Shown here one piece after another: positions 8,393-17,220 of a DNA stretch of 64,000 nucleotides (the stretch's first letter is position 1; every line of letters starts with the position of its first letter). A model generated the notes under the pieces. That model was not told the origin of the DNA and did not search any database. It was given only the letters and a program-made list of their open reading frames with translations. Position numbers and translations under genes: made by a program. Source of the DNA: Pseudomonas grandcourensis (GTDB lineage: Bacteria > Pseudomonadota > Gammaproteobacteria > Pseudomonadales > Pseudomonadaceae); the NCBI RefSeq assembly GCF_039909015.1, contig NZ_CP150919.1, positions 2,890,501 through 2,954,500 of the forward strand, in the 5' to 3' direction.

Positions 8393-9460
8393 TCAGAGGC
8401 TGGATTTCGAAATGACCTGCAGGCTCATCTGCTCCAGCAGCTTGTTCATGTGAATGAACTGCGCAAAGCGTTTGTCCTGGGTCTGGCCATGGTAGAAGCG
8501 GTAGTAGATCTGCTGCACGATGCCGGCCAGGCGGAACAGGCCGTAGGTGTAGTAGAAGTCGAAATTGTCGATGCGGATGCCCGAGCGTTCGGCGTAGTAG
8601 TCGACGAACTCGCGGCGGGTGAGCATGCCCGGCGCGTGACTCGGCTGGCGACGCATCATCTGCACCGGCGCCGGATCATCGGCTTCGATCCAGTAGGCGA
8701 GGGTGTTGCCCAGGTCCATCAGCGGGTCGCCGAGGGTGGTCAGTTCCCAGTCGAGCACACCGATGATCTGCATCGGGTTGTTCGGGTCGAGGATCACGTT
8801 GTCGAAGCGGTAGTCGTTGTGCACGATGCTGGAGGTCGGGTGGTCGGCCGGCATCTTGTCGTTGAGCCAGGCCTTGACCACGTCCCATTGCGGTGCATCG
8901 GGGGTCAGGGCCTTTTCGTAGCGATCGCTCCAGCCTTTGATCTGCCGCGCCACGTAGCCTTCGGGTTTACCCAGGTCACCCAGGCCGTAGGCGTTGTAGT
9001 CGACGCGGTGCAGTTCCACGAACTTGTCGATGAAACTCTTGCACAGGGCTTCGGTTTTCGCCGAATCCAGGCCCAGTTCCGGCGGCAGGTCCGAGCGCAG
9101 GATGATGCCGTTGACCCGTTCCATGACATAGAACTCGGCACCGATCACCGATTCGTCGGTGCAGTGCACATAAGCTTTCGGGCAGTACGGAAAACCGTCG
9201 CGCAGTTGATTGAGGATGCGGAATTCACGGCCCATGTCATGAGCCGACTTGGCCTTGTGGCCAAAGGGCGGGCGACGCAGGACGAATTCCTGTTCGGGGT
9301 ATTCCAGCAAGTAAGTGAGGTTTGAAGCGCCGCCCGGAAACTGGCTGATCCGTGGCAAGCCGCTGAGCCCCGGAATATGGGCCTTGAGGTACGGATCGAT
9401 CACGCTGGCATCGAGCTCTTCGCCGGTGCGGATACGGGTGGACTGGTCGTTAAGCGCCAT
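8393..9460 (-). CDS. Phosphotransferase family protein (ACAD10/11-like APH fold)
   Basis: 355 residues with an aminoglycoside-phosphotransferase-type kinase fold. Visible motifs are the nucleotide loop GGASNLTYLL, the catalytic Brenner motif IVHNDYRFDN (about residues 213-222) and the metal-binding GVLDWELTTLGDP. Proteins of this type form the N-terminal domain of human ACAD10/11, where the domain phosphorylates 4-hydroxyacyl-CoAs. In bacteria they usually sit beside acyl-CoA dehydrogenases and SDRs, as here with the downstream SDR. It is the first gene of the operon, so the promoter lies within 9461-9650. Confidence 0.88.
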   Translation of the reverse strand: MALNDQSTRIRTGEELDASVIDPYLKAHIPGLSGLPRISQFPGGASNLTYLLEYPEQEFVLRRPPFGHKAKSAHDMGREFRILNQLRDGFPYCPKAYVHCTDESVIGAEFYVMERVNGIILRSDLPPELGLDSAKTEALCKSFIDKFVELHRVDYNAYGLGDLGKPEGYVARQIKGWSDRYEKALTPDAPQWDVVKAWLNDKMPADHPTSSIVHNDYRFDNVILDPNNPMQIIGVLDWELTTLGDPLMDLGNTLAYWIEADDPAPVQMMRRQPSHAPGMLTRREFVDYYAERSGIRIDNFDFYYTYGLFRLAGIVQQIYYRFYHGQTQDKRFAQFIHMNKLLEQMSLQVISKSSL

Positions 9461-9523
9461 GCTTATCCCTTCTGCTTATTCTGGGGGCCTTGAACTATTG
9501 GCTAATCTAATGGTGAGACGCGA

Positions 9524-9541
9524 GTGCCACAAGCGTGGCAC
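9524..9541. promoter_or_regulatory. Operator-like inverted repeat
   Basis: gtgccac-aagc-gtggcac, with 7-base arms and a 4-base spacer, 64 bases upstream of the phosphotransferase start. Partly complementary gagac/gtctt flanks extend it. Its size suits a dimeric repressor site (TetR or LacI size) for the phosphotransferase-SDR operon. No regulator gene is adjacent, so the binder is unknown. Confidence 0.4.
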
Positions 9542-9650
9542 GGTCTTATAGGTTAGCGTGTTGCAGGATAATCAGCGTTCCTGATGTGCGAGAGCACGCC
9601 CGGCGGACTATGGTTCAGGGGACCGGGTGCCACCAGGAAGGAGGATTGAA

Positions 9651-10046
9651 ATGGGCTGTCCGCAAGTCTGTGCCAGCGCCACCCTGCAATGCAGCTTTGG
9701 CGCGGCGCCAGCCGTACTCAACGTGCTGCCGGTCAATCGCACACTGACCGCTGGCCTGCCGGCGGCGAACATCATGGATCACATCCCGCTGGTCAACATC
9801 ATGCCCTTCGGTGTGTGCACGAGCCTGGCCAACCCGACGGTCGCGGCCGCCACCGCGGCGGCGTTGGGTGTGCTGACACCGATGCCCTGCATCCCGGCGA
9901 CCGCCACGCCGTGGATACCGGGCGGGGCACCGACTCTGCTGCTGGGCGGCATGCCGGCCATCGATGCCAACAGCACCCTGATGTGCAACTGGGCCGGGGT
10001 GATCAAGATTGTGATGCCCGGGCAGATGCAGATGCTCATTCCCTGA
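9651..10046 (+). CDS. DUF4280 PAAR-like protein, type VI spike tip
   Basis: 131 residues from ATG 9651, which follows a strong GGAAGGAGG site. It is a glycine/proline-rich PAAR-like protein of the DUF4280 kind: MGCPQVCASATLQCSFG, NIMPFG, ATAAALGVLTPMPCIPAT and LMCNWAGVIKI are family signatures. Conserved cysteines may bind metal at the tip apex. PAAR-like proteins sharpen the VgrG spike and carry effectors; this one has no effector extension, so cargo would have to bind separately. It is convergent with the MORN-repeat gene, with only 13 bases between the two stops, and lies at the outer edge of the type VI locus. Confidence 0.85.
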   Translation: MGCPQVCASATLQCSFGAAPAVLNVLPVNRTLTAGLPAANIMDHIPLVNIMPFGVCTSLANPTVAAATAAALGVLTPMPCIPATATPWIPGGAPTLLLGGMPAIDANSTLMCNWAGVIKIVMPGQMQMLIP

Positions 10047-10059
10047 CTCTCACAAGCCT

Positions 10060-10602
10060 TCAGGCCTCGGCAGGATCACTCCAGCGCCTGAACCACCAGC
10101 GTACCCTCGAGATCGGCTTGCCCTCGGCGCCTAAGGGTCGCCCATCGGCGGCGAAACCCTGTTCCGGTTCCAGCAACTGACCATTGATATAGCGCGCCTC
10201 GACGGCGGTTTTTCCGTTGGGATGAAAGCGCTGATACCGTCCCTCGCGCACGCCATCACGGTAAAACTGTGTCTCGGCCAGTTGCCCGTCAGGGAAGTAG
10301 TTGTTCGCTTCACCGTGGAGCAGGCCCTGGCGATAAGTCGCCTTGCGTTGCAACCCGCCTTCGGGCGCAAAGAAACTGGCCACGCCGTGCAACTTGTCGC
10401 GCACATAAGGCAGTTGCGCCGAGACATTGCCATTGGGGTAATACAGCAGGCTCGTGCCCTGCAGCTCGCCCTGGCTGTAGCTCAGGTTCGCCTGAGGTCG
10501 ACCGGCGTCCTTGATGCGTAGCGGGCCTTCCAGCCGGCCTTCAAGCAAACGCCCATCGAGTTGGCTGTCGCCACGCTCCAGATCAAGTTTGCTCGATGTC
10601 AT
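10060..10602 (-). CDS. MORN-repeat (YwqK-like) protein downstream of vgrG
   Basis: 180 residues built of MORN-type repeats, for example SYSQGELQGTSLLYYPNG, YRQGLLHGEANNYFPDG and YRDGVREGRYQRFHPNG. No signal peptide is seen. The C-terminus is Trp/Arg-rich (RVRWWFRRW). Such proteins are often annotated 'YwqK family antitoxin'. The gene starts 13 bases after the vgrG stop behind a GAGGAGG site, so it is co-expressed with the spike. A role as adaptor, spike-associated protein or immunity protein is possible; the sequence does not decide. Confidence 0.8.
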   Translation of the reverse strand: MTSSKLDLERGDSQLDGRLLEGRLEGPLRIKDAGRPQANLSYSQGELQGTSLLYYPNGNVSAQLPYVRDKLHGVASFFAPEGGLQRKATYRQGLLHGEANNYFPDGQLAETQFYRDGVREGRYQRFHPNGKTAVEARYINGQLLEPEQGFAADGRPLGAEGKPISRVRWWFRRWSDPAEA

Positions 10603-10615
10603 TGGGTAACCCTCC

Positions 10616-12625
10616 TCAGTTGACCTTCACCAGCCCGCCCTTGATGGTCAGCATGCCGCCGCCGTCGACGGTTTGCTCGGCGGCGGCCTTGTTCATCAGG
10701 CTGATCCCGGCATCGTTGGTCAATGTCGTGCCCGCCTTGTTTTCCAGCGCAGTGCCGGCCTGGTTGCTCAAGGAGGTGCCGGCTTTCTGGCTGATCGAAG
10801 TGCTGGCCTCGGCGGCCAGGTCCGCGCCGCTCTTGATCGCAAAACTGCCGCCGCTTTCCAGGGTCAGGGTGCCGGTCACCTTGATGGTCAGGTTGCCGTC
10901 CACGGTCAGGCTGTAGTTGCCGGTGACCTTGTGGTCGTAGTTGCCGCCGGTGCTGTGAGTCTGGTCGGCGCCGACTTTCACCGTGCGGCTGTCCTTCACG
11001 TCAAGGCTGTCGCTGCCGGTCTGGATGGTCACGCTGCGTTTGCCTTTCTCCAGGGTCACGGTCTCGTCGCCTTCCTTCACCGTGCGCGTGCGCGCGTTCT
11101 GCACCGTCAGGGTCTCGTCGTGGCCGACGGTGGCAGTGGTGTCGTTGAGTACGTTGATCTTGAGATCCTTCTGCGCCTGCAGGAACACCTCTTCGGCGTC
11201 CTTCTTGTCCTCGAAGCGCAACTCGTTGAAACCACCGCCGCCCTTGGACGACTGGGTCTTGATCCCGGACTGGGTCTGATTGGCCGGCAGCGCATAGGGC
11301 AGGGCGTTGTCACCGTTGTAGACGCAACCGGTCACCAGTGGCCGATCGGGGTCGCCGTCGATGAAGGTCACGATCACTTCCTGGCCGATGCGCGGGATGA
11401 ACTGCATCCCGAACCCCTTGCCGCTCCAGGGCAACACCACGCGCACCCAGCAGGAACTGGCTTCGTCGTTCTTGCCATCGCGGTCCCACGGGAACTGCAA
11501 TTTGATGCGGCCGTATTCGTCGGTCCAGATCTCTTCGCCGGATTTGCCAACCACAATCGCCGTTTGTGTGTGCATGCGAGGCTTGGGTGTGATTCGAGTC
11601 GGGCGATAAGGCGTGGCTTTGGGGATCGCTTCGAAGCGGTTGCGGTAGTTATCGTGGCTGGCTTCGTGAGTCACCGCCGTCACCACCCAATCGATGTTCA
11701 GGCTCGCATCATCATGACCGGCGAGGGTGAACCAGTGCCCTGGCACCAGCCAGCGGCAGTCGCTTTCGCCGACAAAACGCTTCTCCTGACTGCGCAAGCC
11801 TTCAACCCGCTGCTTGGTCAGCGCATCGCCGCGGGCCTTGGCGTTGTAGCTGCCCGGATGCTCGTACATCGACCGCGGCCCGGCGACTGCTTCGGCCTGG
11901 CTGTAGAGGGCGGTGGTCGGGGTGGTGAACTCGTAATCCGTTGCCCGATAGACCCCGGCCACCGCCTGCACGCAGACTTGCCCGGAGCGAATGCCGTGCA
12001 GTTCGCGTTCGCCCATTTTCTGGCCGACGTAATTGACTTTTGGCCCGTTGGGGATCTGTACGAAAGCATCATTACTGTCACCCAGCACCAGTGTGTGCTT
12101 GCCGTCCTCGTGGGTGAAAAACCAGAAAATCCCTTCCTCTTCCAACAGGCGCGAAACGAACGCGAAGTCGGTTTCGCTGTATTGCACGCAGTACTCGCGC
12201 GGGGTGTAGCTGCCGGTGAGTTTCAGGGTGAAATCGGTGAAACCGTGAAGCTTGAAAATCGTGGTGACGATGTCTGAAGTACTGAGGTTCTGGAACACCC
12301 GGTTGTTGCTGGCCAGGGTCAGCCACCAGAGCCATGGCTTTAGAACAAGCTGATAGCGCTCGGCAGTGGCGTCGGCGGGGAGCTGGCGGATTTCGGCGAC
12401 CAGTGCGTCGAAGGGCCGGGTTTTCGCGTCGTTGTGCAGGGTGGTGGTGACGTGAGTGGCGACGGCGGTGGACAGGGTGAGTGCGGCGCCGTCGTTGAGG
12501 CCATTGAGGGTTTGCGAGCCGAGTGCGTTGAGCGCTTCTTCGCCGGACAGCGACTCAGGGTAAAGTGCCGACAGCGAAGAAGCGGTGAGGGAAAGGGACG
12601 TGTTACTGTCGGTGAACCTGGGCAT
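10616..12625 (-). CDS. vgrG: VgrG spike protein (TssI)
   Basis: 669 residues. The gp27-like part (residues about 1-370) contains YTPREYCVQYSETDFAFVSR and the EEEGIFWFF block. The gp5/OB part has IWTDEYGRIKLQFPWDRDG and WVRVVLPWSGKGFGMQFIPR. The C-terminal beta-helix is a series of short repeats (DTTATVGHDETLTV and KSGADLAAEASTSISQKAG onward) ending KGGLVKVN. There is no extra C-terminal effector domain, so this is a structural VgrG. It lies downstream of clpV, separated by three small AT-rich genes, and is followed by the MORN gene. Start at ATG 12625 behind AAAGG. Confidence 0.95.
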   Translation of the reverse strand: MPRFTDSNTSLSLTASSLSALYPESLSGEEALNALGSQTLNGLNDGAALTLSTAVATHVTTTLHNDAKTRPFDALVAEIRQLPADATAERYQLVLKPWLWWLTLASNNRVFQNLSTSDIVTTIFKLHGFTDFTLKLTGSYTPREYCVQYSETDFAFVSRLLEEEGIFWFFTHEDGKHTLVLGDSNDAFVQIPNGPKVNYVGQKMGERELHGIRSGQVCVQAVAGVYRATDYEFTTPTTALYSQAEAVAGPRSMYEHPGSYNAKARGDALTKQRVEGLRSQEKRFVGESDCRWLVPGHWFTLAGHDDASLNIDWVVTAVTHEASHDNYRNRFEAIPKATPYRPTRITPKPRMHTQTAIVVGKSGEEIWTDEYGRIKLQFPWDRDGKNDEASSCWVRVVLPWSGKGFGMQFIPRIGQEVIVTFIDGDPDRPLVTGCVYNGDNALPYALPANQTQSGIKTQSSKGGGGFNELRFEDKKDAEEVFLQAQKDLKINVLNDTTATVGHDETLTVQNARTRTVKEGDETVTLEKGKRSVTIQTGSDSLDVKDSRTVKVGADQTHSTGGNYDHKVTGNYSLTVDGNLTIKVTGTLTLESGGSFAIKSGADLAAEASTSISQKAGTSLSNQAGTALENKAGTTLTNDAGISLMNKAAAEQTVDGGGMLTIKGGLVKVN

Positions 12626-12669
12626 CGCGAGCCTTTAAATACTTATGGGATAACAAACTTATATGACAT

Positions 12670-12921
12670 TTATTTAGACATCTTAGGGATTGGTTTTTGA
12701 GCGCTACCTTTTGTTTTTTGCATGGCTTTCGCTTGAAGTTCACTCCAGTTCAGATTTTTCCATTGCGAAAAAAATATAACTTCTATTCCCACAACAATTC
12801 CGTTTTTGTCGTAGTCAGCAAGAACTCCTTCATCGATAGGCAGGGTGTAGGCGATCTTCTCTTTAGAGAGCTTCATGTAGGCTGAGTTGGAGTCTGGGTT
12901 GTTGGTAATTTGCGTTGTCAT
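12670..12921 (-). CDS. DUF2283-like small protein
   Basis: 83 residues, in AT-rich DNA unlike the flanking type VI genes. The core resembles DUF2283: NSAYMKLSKEKI, then VLADYDKNGIVVGIEVIFFS. A lysine-rich tail follows (KTKGSAQKPIPKMSK). DUF2283 genes commonly pair with DUF4258 genes, and the preceding gene (12974-13279) is DUF4258-like, 52 bases away. In other bacteria such pairs look like toxin-antitoxin modules; here the pair may be a type VI effector/immunity or stability cassette. Role inferred only. Confidence 0.65.
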   Translation of the reverse strand: MTTQITNNPDSNSAYMKLSKEKIAYTLPIDEGVLADYDKNGIVVGIEVIFFSQWKNLNWSELQAKAMQKTKGSAQKPIPKMSK

Positions 12922-12973
12922 TATGCTTCCTCGTTGCTTTAGAAGTCTTCATCTGGCCGGGGGTGTTTTAATG

Positions 12974-13279
12974 TTATGTCCACCAGACCGTTACTACATG
13001 TGTGCCGGTTGCGTCTGTAACGACGGAAACTGAAAATGTATTTAAAATCACCTGATAGTTAAAAAGTGGCATGTAGTAGAAGTCGAATAATTGCTGGCCA
13101 AGATAGTTTAGTACAGGAACGGCTATGGTGCTTTGATACTGGTATGTGGCGTTGTAAAGTCTGGTGTTATGTGCCTGTAAGACATAATTTCCTGCGCCTA
13201 CGGTTGCCTCCACAAAAGACGTGGTTATGCTTCTCTCATACATGCGATCAATGGCGTGCTGTGAGTAGGTTAGTGGCAT
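12974..13279 (-). CDS. DUF4258-like small protein (putative toxin of a pair)
   Basis: 101 residues from ATG 13279, placed directly after an AGGAGGAGA site; the longer frame upstream has none. The N-terminus MPLTYSQHAIDRMYERSI matches the DUF4258 signature (HAxxRmxeR), and the C-terminus TGTHVVTVWWT matches the usual closing strand. Base composition is AT-rich, like its neighbours at 12670 and 13370. It lies between clpV and vgrG and just before a DUF2283-like gene, the usual partner. Function as a nuclease or effector is not shown by sequence. Confidence 0.65.
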   Translation of the reverse strand: MPLTYSQHAIDRMYERSITTSFVEATVGAGNYVLQAHNTRLYNATYQYQSTIAVPVLNYLGQQLFDFYYMPLFNYQVILNTFSVSVVTDATGTHVVTVWWT

Positions 13280-13369
13280 ATCTCCTCCTGAGTTACAGTG
13301 TTTTCGTGAGGCTGTCGGATCAGGGTCTGGATAATATTTTTTTATTCCAGCTCCCACTGAATCAAGTTC

Positions 13370-13579
13370 TTAGTCATCTGCGTCATCACAGTGAAAAAAG
13401 AAAAAAGGGGCAGATTTATTTTCACCTGCCTGGGTGATCCAGGCTTGTAGGTTGTTAAAGGAGGTTGTGACCGCAGCTACAATGGCCCCCTGATTTTGCG
13501 GGGTTGAGTCGGCCCAGAGTTGCGGGTCAGTGCGGCTGCTATTAATCCGAGCCGCCAGTTGTGTGGTTGTAAATGCCAT
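13370..13579 (-). CDS. Small protein of unknown function in the vgrG-clpV interval
   Basis: 69 residues from ATG 13579 behind AAGGAG. I do not recognise it. The N-terminal part is helical and Ala/Thr/Asn-rich (MAFTTTQLAARINSSR, then NQGAIVAAVTTSFNNLQAWI). The C-terminus is odd: four phenylalanines followed by HCDDADD, encoded by two T6 runs separated by one C, which could be prone to slippage. The composition is AT-richer than the T6SS core genes. It is the first of three small genes read toward vgrG and may be part of an acquired cargo cassette. Confidence 0.55.
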   Translation of the reverse strand: MAFTTTQLAARINSSRTDPQLWADSTPQNQGAIVAAVTTSFNNLQAWITQAGENKSAPFFFFHCDDADD

Positions 13580-13648
13580 ATAAACACTCCTTGTTTCCAC
13601 TGCATTGGTTTGCATTGCCCTAAAAACGGGGTGGGCTTCATGCTGTCT

Positions 13649-16192
13649 TCACTCCAACACCCACTCCGCCAACTTCCCCGTCACCTGCGTCATCAAAACA
13701 TTCTCGACATCCCGAGCCCCGGCAGCACTGCACTTGGCCAACACCGCCTGCACAATCCCGGCATCGAACTCGAACTGCTTTCCGGTCGCGGCCTTATACC
13801 TCCCGCGCAATTTCTCCAGCTTCGCCAACACAATCCCTTCCAGCGTCGCCTCATCCAGCGGTCGATAAGCGACCACGGTCATGCGCGCGAGAAACGCCGG
13901 GCGGAAGGCTTGCAGCAGAACCTTGTGCAAGGCTTCGTTAAAGGTATCGGTTCCAAGTTGTGCCACCGGTGTGTCGAGCAACAGTTCGGCGCCCACGTTA
14001 CTGGTGGCGAGCATCACAGTGTTTTTGAAGTCCACCACCAATCCGGTGCCGTCTTCCATCACGCCTTTGTCGAACACGTTGTAGAAGGCTTCGAGCACAT
14101 CCGGATGGGCCTTCTCGATTTCATCCAGCAGAACCACCGAATAGGGTTTGCGCCGTACCGCTTCAGTCAGTACGCCGCCACTGCCATAACCGACGTAACC
14201 GGGCGGGGCGCCCTTGAGTTGGCTGACGGTGTGGGCTTCCTGGTATTCCGAGAGGTTGATGCTGATCAGGTTGCGTTCGCCGCCATACAGTGCGTCGGCC
14301 AAGGCGTAAGCGGTTTCGGTTTTACCGACGCCCGTAGGGCCGACCAGCAGAAACACGCCGACCGGTTTTTGCGGGTCGGTGAGGCCGGCGCGGTAAGCCT
14401 GCAGGCGCTGGGCGATGGTACCCAGCGCGATGCTTTGGCCCATGACGCGTAACCCCATGCGCTGGCCGAGGGTGCGCACGGCGTGGGCTTCGTCGGCGAG
14501 CATTTTGCCGACCGGGATGCCGGTCCAGCCGGCGATGACAGCGGCGACGGTTTTTGCATCGACCTGTTCCGGCACCAGTGGATCGTCCTGGCGAATGGCG
14601 TCGAGTCCGGCTTCCAGGCGCACCAGTTCGGCGGCCAGATGGTCGATGCGGCTGTCGATGGCTTCGTCCGGTTTGTCGCTGTCGGCGCGTTCGCTCAAGG
14701 TCAGCAATTCACTGCGGGTTTCCAGCAGTTCGCGCACCGCAACCCGTTCTTCATTCCAGCGCACTTCCAGTTCGCGGATCGCTTGCACATTCGCCACGGA
14801 TTCGGTTTCAAGCAGGGTGATGCGCTCGCGGTGATCGAGCCCGGTAGCCTGTTCGCGGCGCAGGCGTTCGACTTCGTCCTTGAGGCTGTTCTGCCGGTGA
14901 CGCAGGCTTTCCAGCGGTGGCGGCACATCGTGCTGACCGAGGGCGACCCGGGCGCAGGCGGTGTCGAGCACGCTGATGGCTTTGTCCGGCAACTGGCGCC
15001 CGGAGATGTAGCGGTGGGACAGTTTCACCGCTTCGTGGATGGCCGCGTCGAGCACTTGCACGCCGTGGTGCTGTTCGAGTTTGGCGGCAACCCCGCGGAG
15101 CATTTCCACCGCAGTGGTTTCGTCCGGTTCCTCGACTTGCACCAGTTGAAAACGGCGGGCGAGGGCCGGGTCTTTCTCGAAGTATTTTTTGTACTCCAGC
15201 CACGTGGTGGCGGCCAGGGTGCGCAACTCGCCACGGGCCAGCGCCGGTTTGAGCAGGTTGGCCGCGTCGCTGCCGCCTTCCGCACCTCCGGCACCGATCA
15301 GGGTGTGGGCTTCGTCGATGAACAAGATGATCGGTTTTTCCGCGCTGCGTACGGCGTCGATCACCCCTTTGAGACGTTGTTCGAACTCGCCCTTGACCCC
15401 GGCGCCGGCCTGCAGCAGGCCGAGATCGAGCACACGCAAGCTGACTTCCTGCAAGGACGGCGGCACATCACCGGCCGCGATGCGCAGGGCCAGGCCTTCG
15501 ACCACGGCGGTCTTGCCCACGCCCGGAGCGCCAACCAGAATCGGATTGTTCTGCCGACGGCGCAGCAGGATGTCGATGCATTGGCGAATCTCGCCGTCGC
15601 GGCCGACGATGGGGTCGATGCACCCGGCGTGGGCGTCGGCGGTCAGGTCCTGGGTGAACTGCTCCAGAACGGAGTCCTGTTTCGGTGCCGGGCTGCCGGC
15701 ACTCACCGTACGTTTACCGCCGACGTGCTCGCGAGAGTTTTCGGTCCATTCCAGCAGGTTGCTGCGCAAAGCCTCCCGGGGAATCTTCAACAGTGATGAC
15801 GCGCTGTTGAGCAACAGGCTGCGGCGCTCGTCACGGTCGATCAAGGCAAGTAGCAGCAACCCTGAGCGAATGCTCTCCAGCCCCAGCACACTGGCCTGCA
15901 CCACCGCGTCTTCGAGCAACCCGGTGGTGTGCGACGACAATGCCGGAGTGCGCGTGCTGCCGGACTTGAAGAGCTCCAGCGCTTTGTTGATTTCCGCCGT
16001 CAAGGCGTCGCGCTCCAGGCCGAAGCGCGGCAGCAGATAAGCGAAGTCTCCGCCCTCGATGTCCAGCAACTCCAGCAGCAGGTGTTCGATTTCAACGTAG
16101 TGGTGGCCTCGCTGCAGACAGCGTTGTGCGGCCCGCTCCAGGGCGCGGCGGTTGTCCGGATTGAGGCGTCCGATCAGGCTGGCCAGTTCCAT
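13649..16192 (-). CDS. clpV: Type VI secretion AAA+ ATPase ClpV (TssH)
   Basis: 847 residues from ATG 16192; the longer open frame reaches into tssG. It is a ClpB-type double AAA+ unfoldase: an N-terminal Clp repeat domain (residues about 1-150), D1 with Walker A GAPGVGKT and Walker B ILFIDEAH, a middle coiled domain, and D2 with Walker A GPTGVGKT and VVLLDEIEKAHPD. ClpV disassembles the contracted TssB/TssC sheath in the cytoplasm so that it can be reused. It starts 2 bases after the tssG stop and is the last core gene of the leftward operon before the small-gene cassette. Confidence 0.97.
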   Translation of the reverse strand: MELASLIGRLNPDNRRALERAAQRCLQRGHHYVEIEHLLLELLDIEGGDFAYLLPRFGLERDALTAEINKALELFKSGSTRTPALSSHTTGLLEDAVVQASVLGLESIRSGLLLLALIDRDERRSLLLNSASSLLKIPREALRSNLLEWTENSREHVGGKRTVSAGSPAPKQDSVLEQFTQDLTADAHAGCIDPIVGRDGEIRQCIDILLRRRQNNPILVGAPGVGKTAVVEGLALRIAAGDVPPSLQEVSLRVLDLGLLQAGAGVKGEFEQRLKGVIDAVRSAEKPIILFIDEAHTLIGAGGAEGGSDAANLLKPALARGELRTLAATTWLEYKKYFEKDPALARRFQLVQVEEPDETTAVEMLRGVAAKLEQHHGVQVLDAAIHEAVKLSHRYISGRQLPDKAISVLDTACARVALGQHDVPPPLESLRHRQNSLKDEVERLRREQATGLDHRERITLLETESVANVQAIRELEVRWNEERVAVRELLETRSELLTLSERADSDKPDEAIDSRIDHLAAELVRLEAGLDAIRQDDPLVPEQVDAKTVAAVIAGWTGIPVGKMLADEAHAVRTLGQRMGLRVMGQSIALGTIAQRLQAYRAGLTDPQKPVGVFLLVGPTGVGKTETAYALADALYGGERNLISINLSEYQEAHTVSQLKGAPPGYVGYGSGGVLTEAVRRKPYSVVLLDEIEKAHPDVLEAFYNVFDKGVMEDGTGLVVDFKNTVMLATSNVGAELLLDTPVAQLGTDTFNEALHKVLLQAFRPAFLARMTVVAYRPLDEATLEGIVLAKLEKLRGRYKAATGKQFEFDAGIVQAVLAKCSAAGARDVENVLMTQVTGKLAEWVLE

Positions 16193-16194
16193 GT

Positions 16195-17220
16195 TCAGGT
16201 GATCTCCAGCTGACGAAGACGGGTTTCGATGCGTTGCACCGCCAGGCTGGTCTGGCGTTGCAGGCCGCCATTCCAGCTGAGCAGTGGCGGCGCCTGGCGA
16301 CCGAGTTTGATTGGGCCGGCACCGCGCACCAGCAGCACCAGGGTGCAATCCAGGTCCGGGCCAAAATACAGTGCGCTGAGGCTGGCCAGCACCGGGTGGG
16401 ACTCGCCATCGGGCAGGAACCGCGCCGCCTGGGCAGAGGTCAGCGGGCCAAGGGTCAGGCGGATGCCGGCATGTTCATCCCAGACCCGGGTACCGGCCAC
16501 TGCCGTGCGACCCAGTTGCAGGTTGCGGCCGCCGGGGATCATGCGGCTGCGACTGGCGGGCGGGATCTCGCGCCAGGCACCTTCGTAGGCGCTGAGTTCA
16601 ACCGGCAGTTCGAATTGCTCACGCACGATGGCGGCGAAACCGGCGAGGGAGCGGCGCCCATCGGCGAACAGCGCGCTGCACGCCAGCACGGCACAATCAG
16701 GTACGGCCTGACGCTCGCGCAAGGCTTTGGGCAGCAACCCGGTCAGGGCCCGCAACTGCGACTGCACCGCTGAGGCACCGGGGACGGTGAACCCCACGGC
16801 AATCCGGTGTTTGCGCATCACTTTGTACAAAAGGCTCAGCAGCCGATGCTGAAACAGATCGAGAAATTCAGCGGGCGCGTAATCCTTGGCCCGCGCGCGT
16901 TGCTGCAACCATTCCTGATAGGCGTAGGGCAGCGGGCCGTCGGGACCGCCGAGGCCGAACACCGGGGTACTGAGGACCGGTTGCTGGCCGGGCTCCTGGG
17001 TCAGGCTTTCGATTTCGCTGGCGGCAAACAGCGGCGTCAACGGGCCGCGCAGGCGCAGTGCTTCCGCTTGCGGGGCGGTGCCGCTGCCCAGAGATTCGGC
17101 TTGCGGATGTTCGCGCTCGAGCAGCAACAGTGCCTGCAACAGTTCGAACCCTTGGGGATCCCGGCGCAGTCGTTGGCTCAGGCTCAGAGGGACAGTGGCA
17201 TGCCGGCTTGGGGTTGCCAT
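16195..17220 (-). CDS. tssG: Type VI baseplate subunit TssG
   Basis: 341 residues. The N-terminal part is typical for TssG/ImpH: SQRLRRDPQGFELLQALLLL, then LRGPLTPLFAASEI and a proline/glycine stretch VFGLGGPDGPLPYAYQEWL. TssG joins TssF, TssE and TssK to form the baseplate wedge. The gene overlaps the end of tssF by 37 bases and is followed by clpV after 2 bases, so it is tightly coupled in the operon. Confidence 0.95.
   Translation of the reverse strand: MATPSRHATVPLSLSQRLRRDPQGFELLQALLLLEREHPQAESLGSGTAPQAEALRLRGPLTPLFAASEIESLTQEPGQQPVLSTPVFGLGGPDGPLPYAYQEWLQQRARAKDYAPAEFLDLFQHRLLSLLYKVMRKHRIAVGFTVPGASAVQSQLRALTGLLPKALRERQAVPDCAVLACSALFADGRRSLAGFAAIVREQFELPVELSAYEGAWREIPPASRSRMIPGGRNLQLGRTAVAGTRVWDEHAGIRLTLGPLTSAQAARFLPDGESHPVLASLSALYFGPDLDCTLVLLVRGAGPIKLGRQAPPLLSWNGGLQRQTSLAVQRIETRLRQLEIT

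Noticed and set aside
10673..12277. 534-codon open frame antisense to vgrG
   Set aside because: Shadow of the vgrG beta-helix repeats; low-complexity His/Arg/Gly/Val-rich product.
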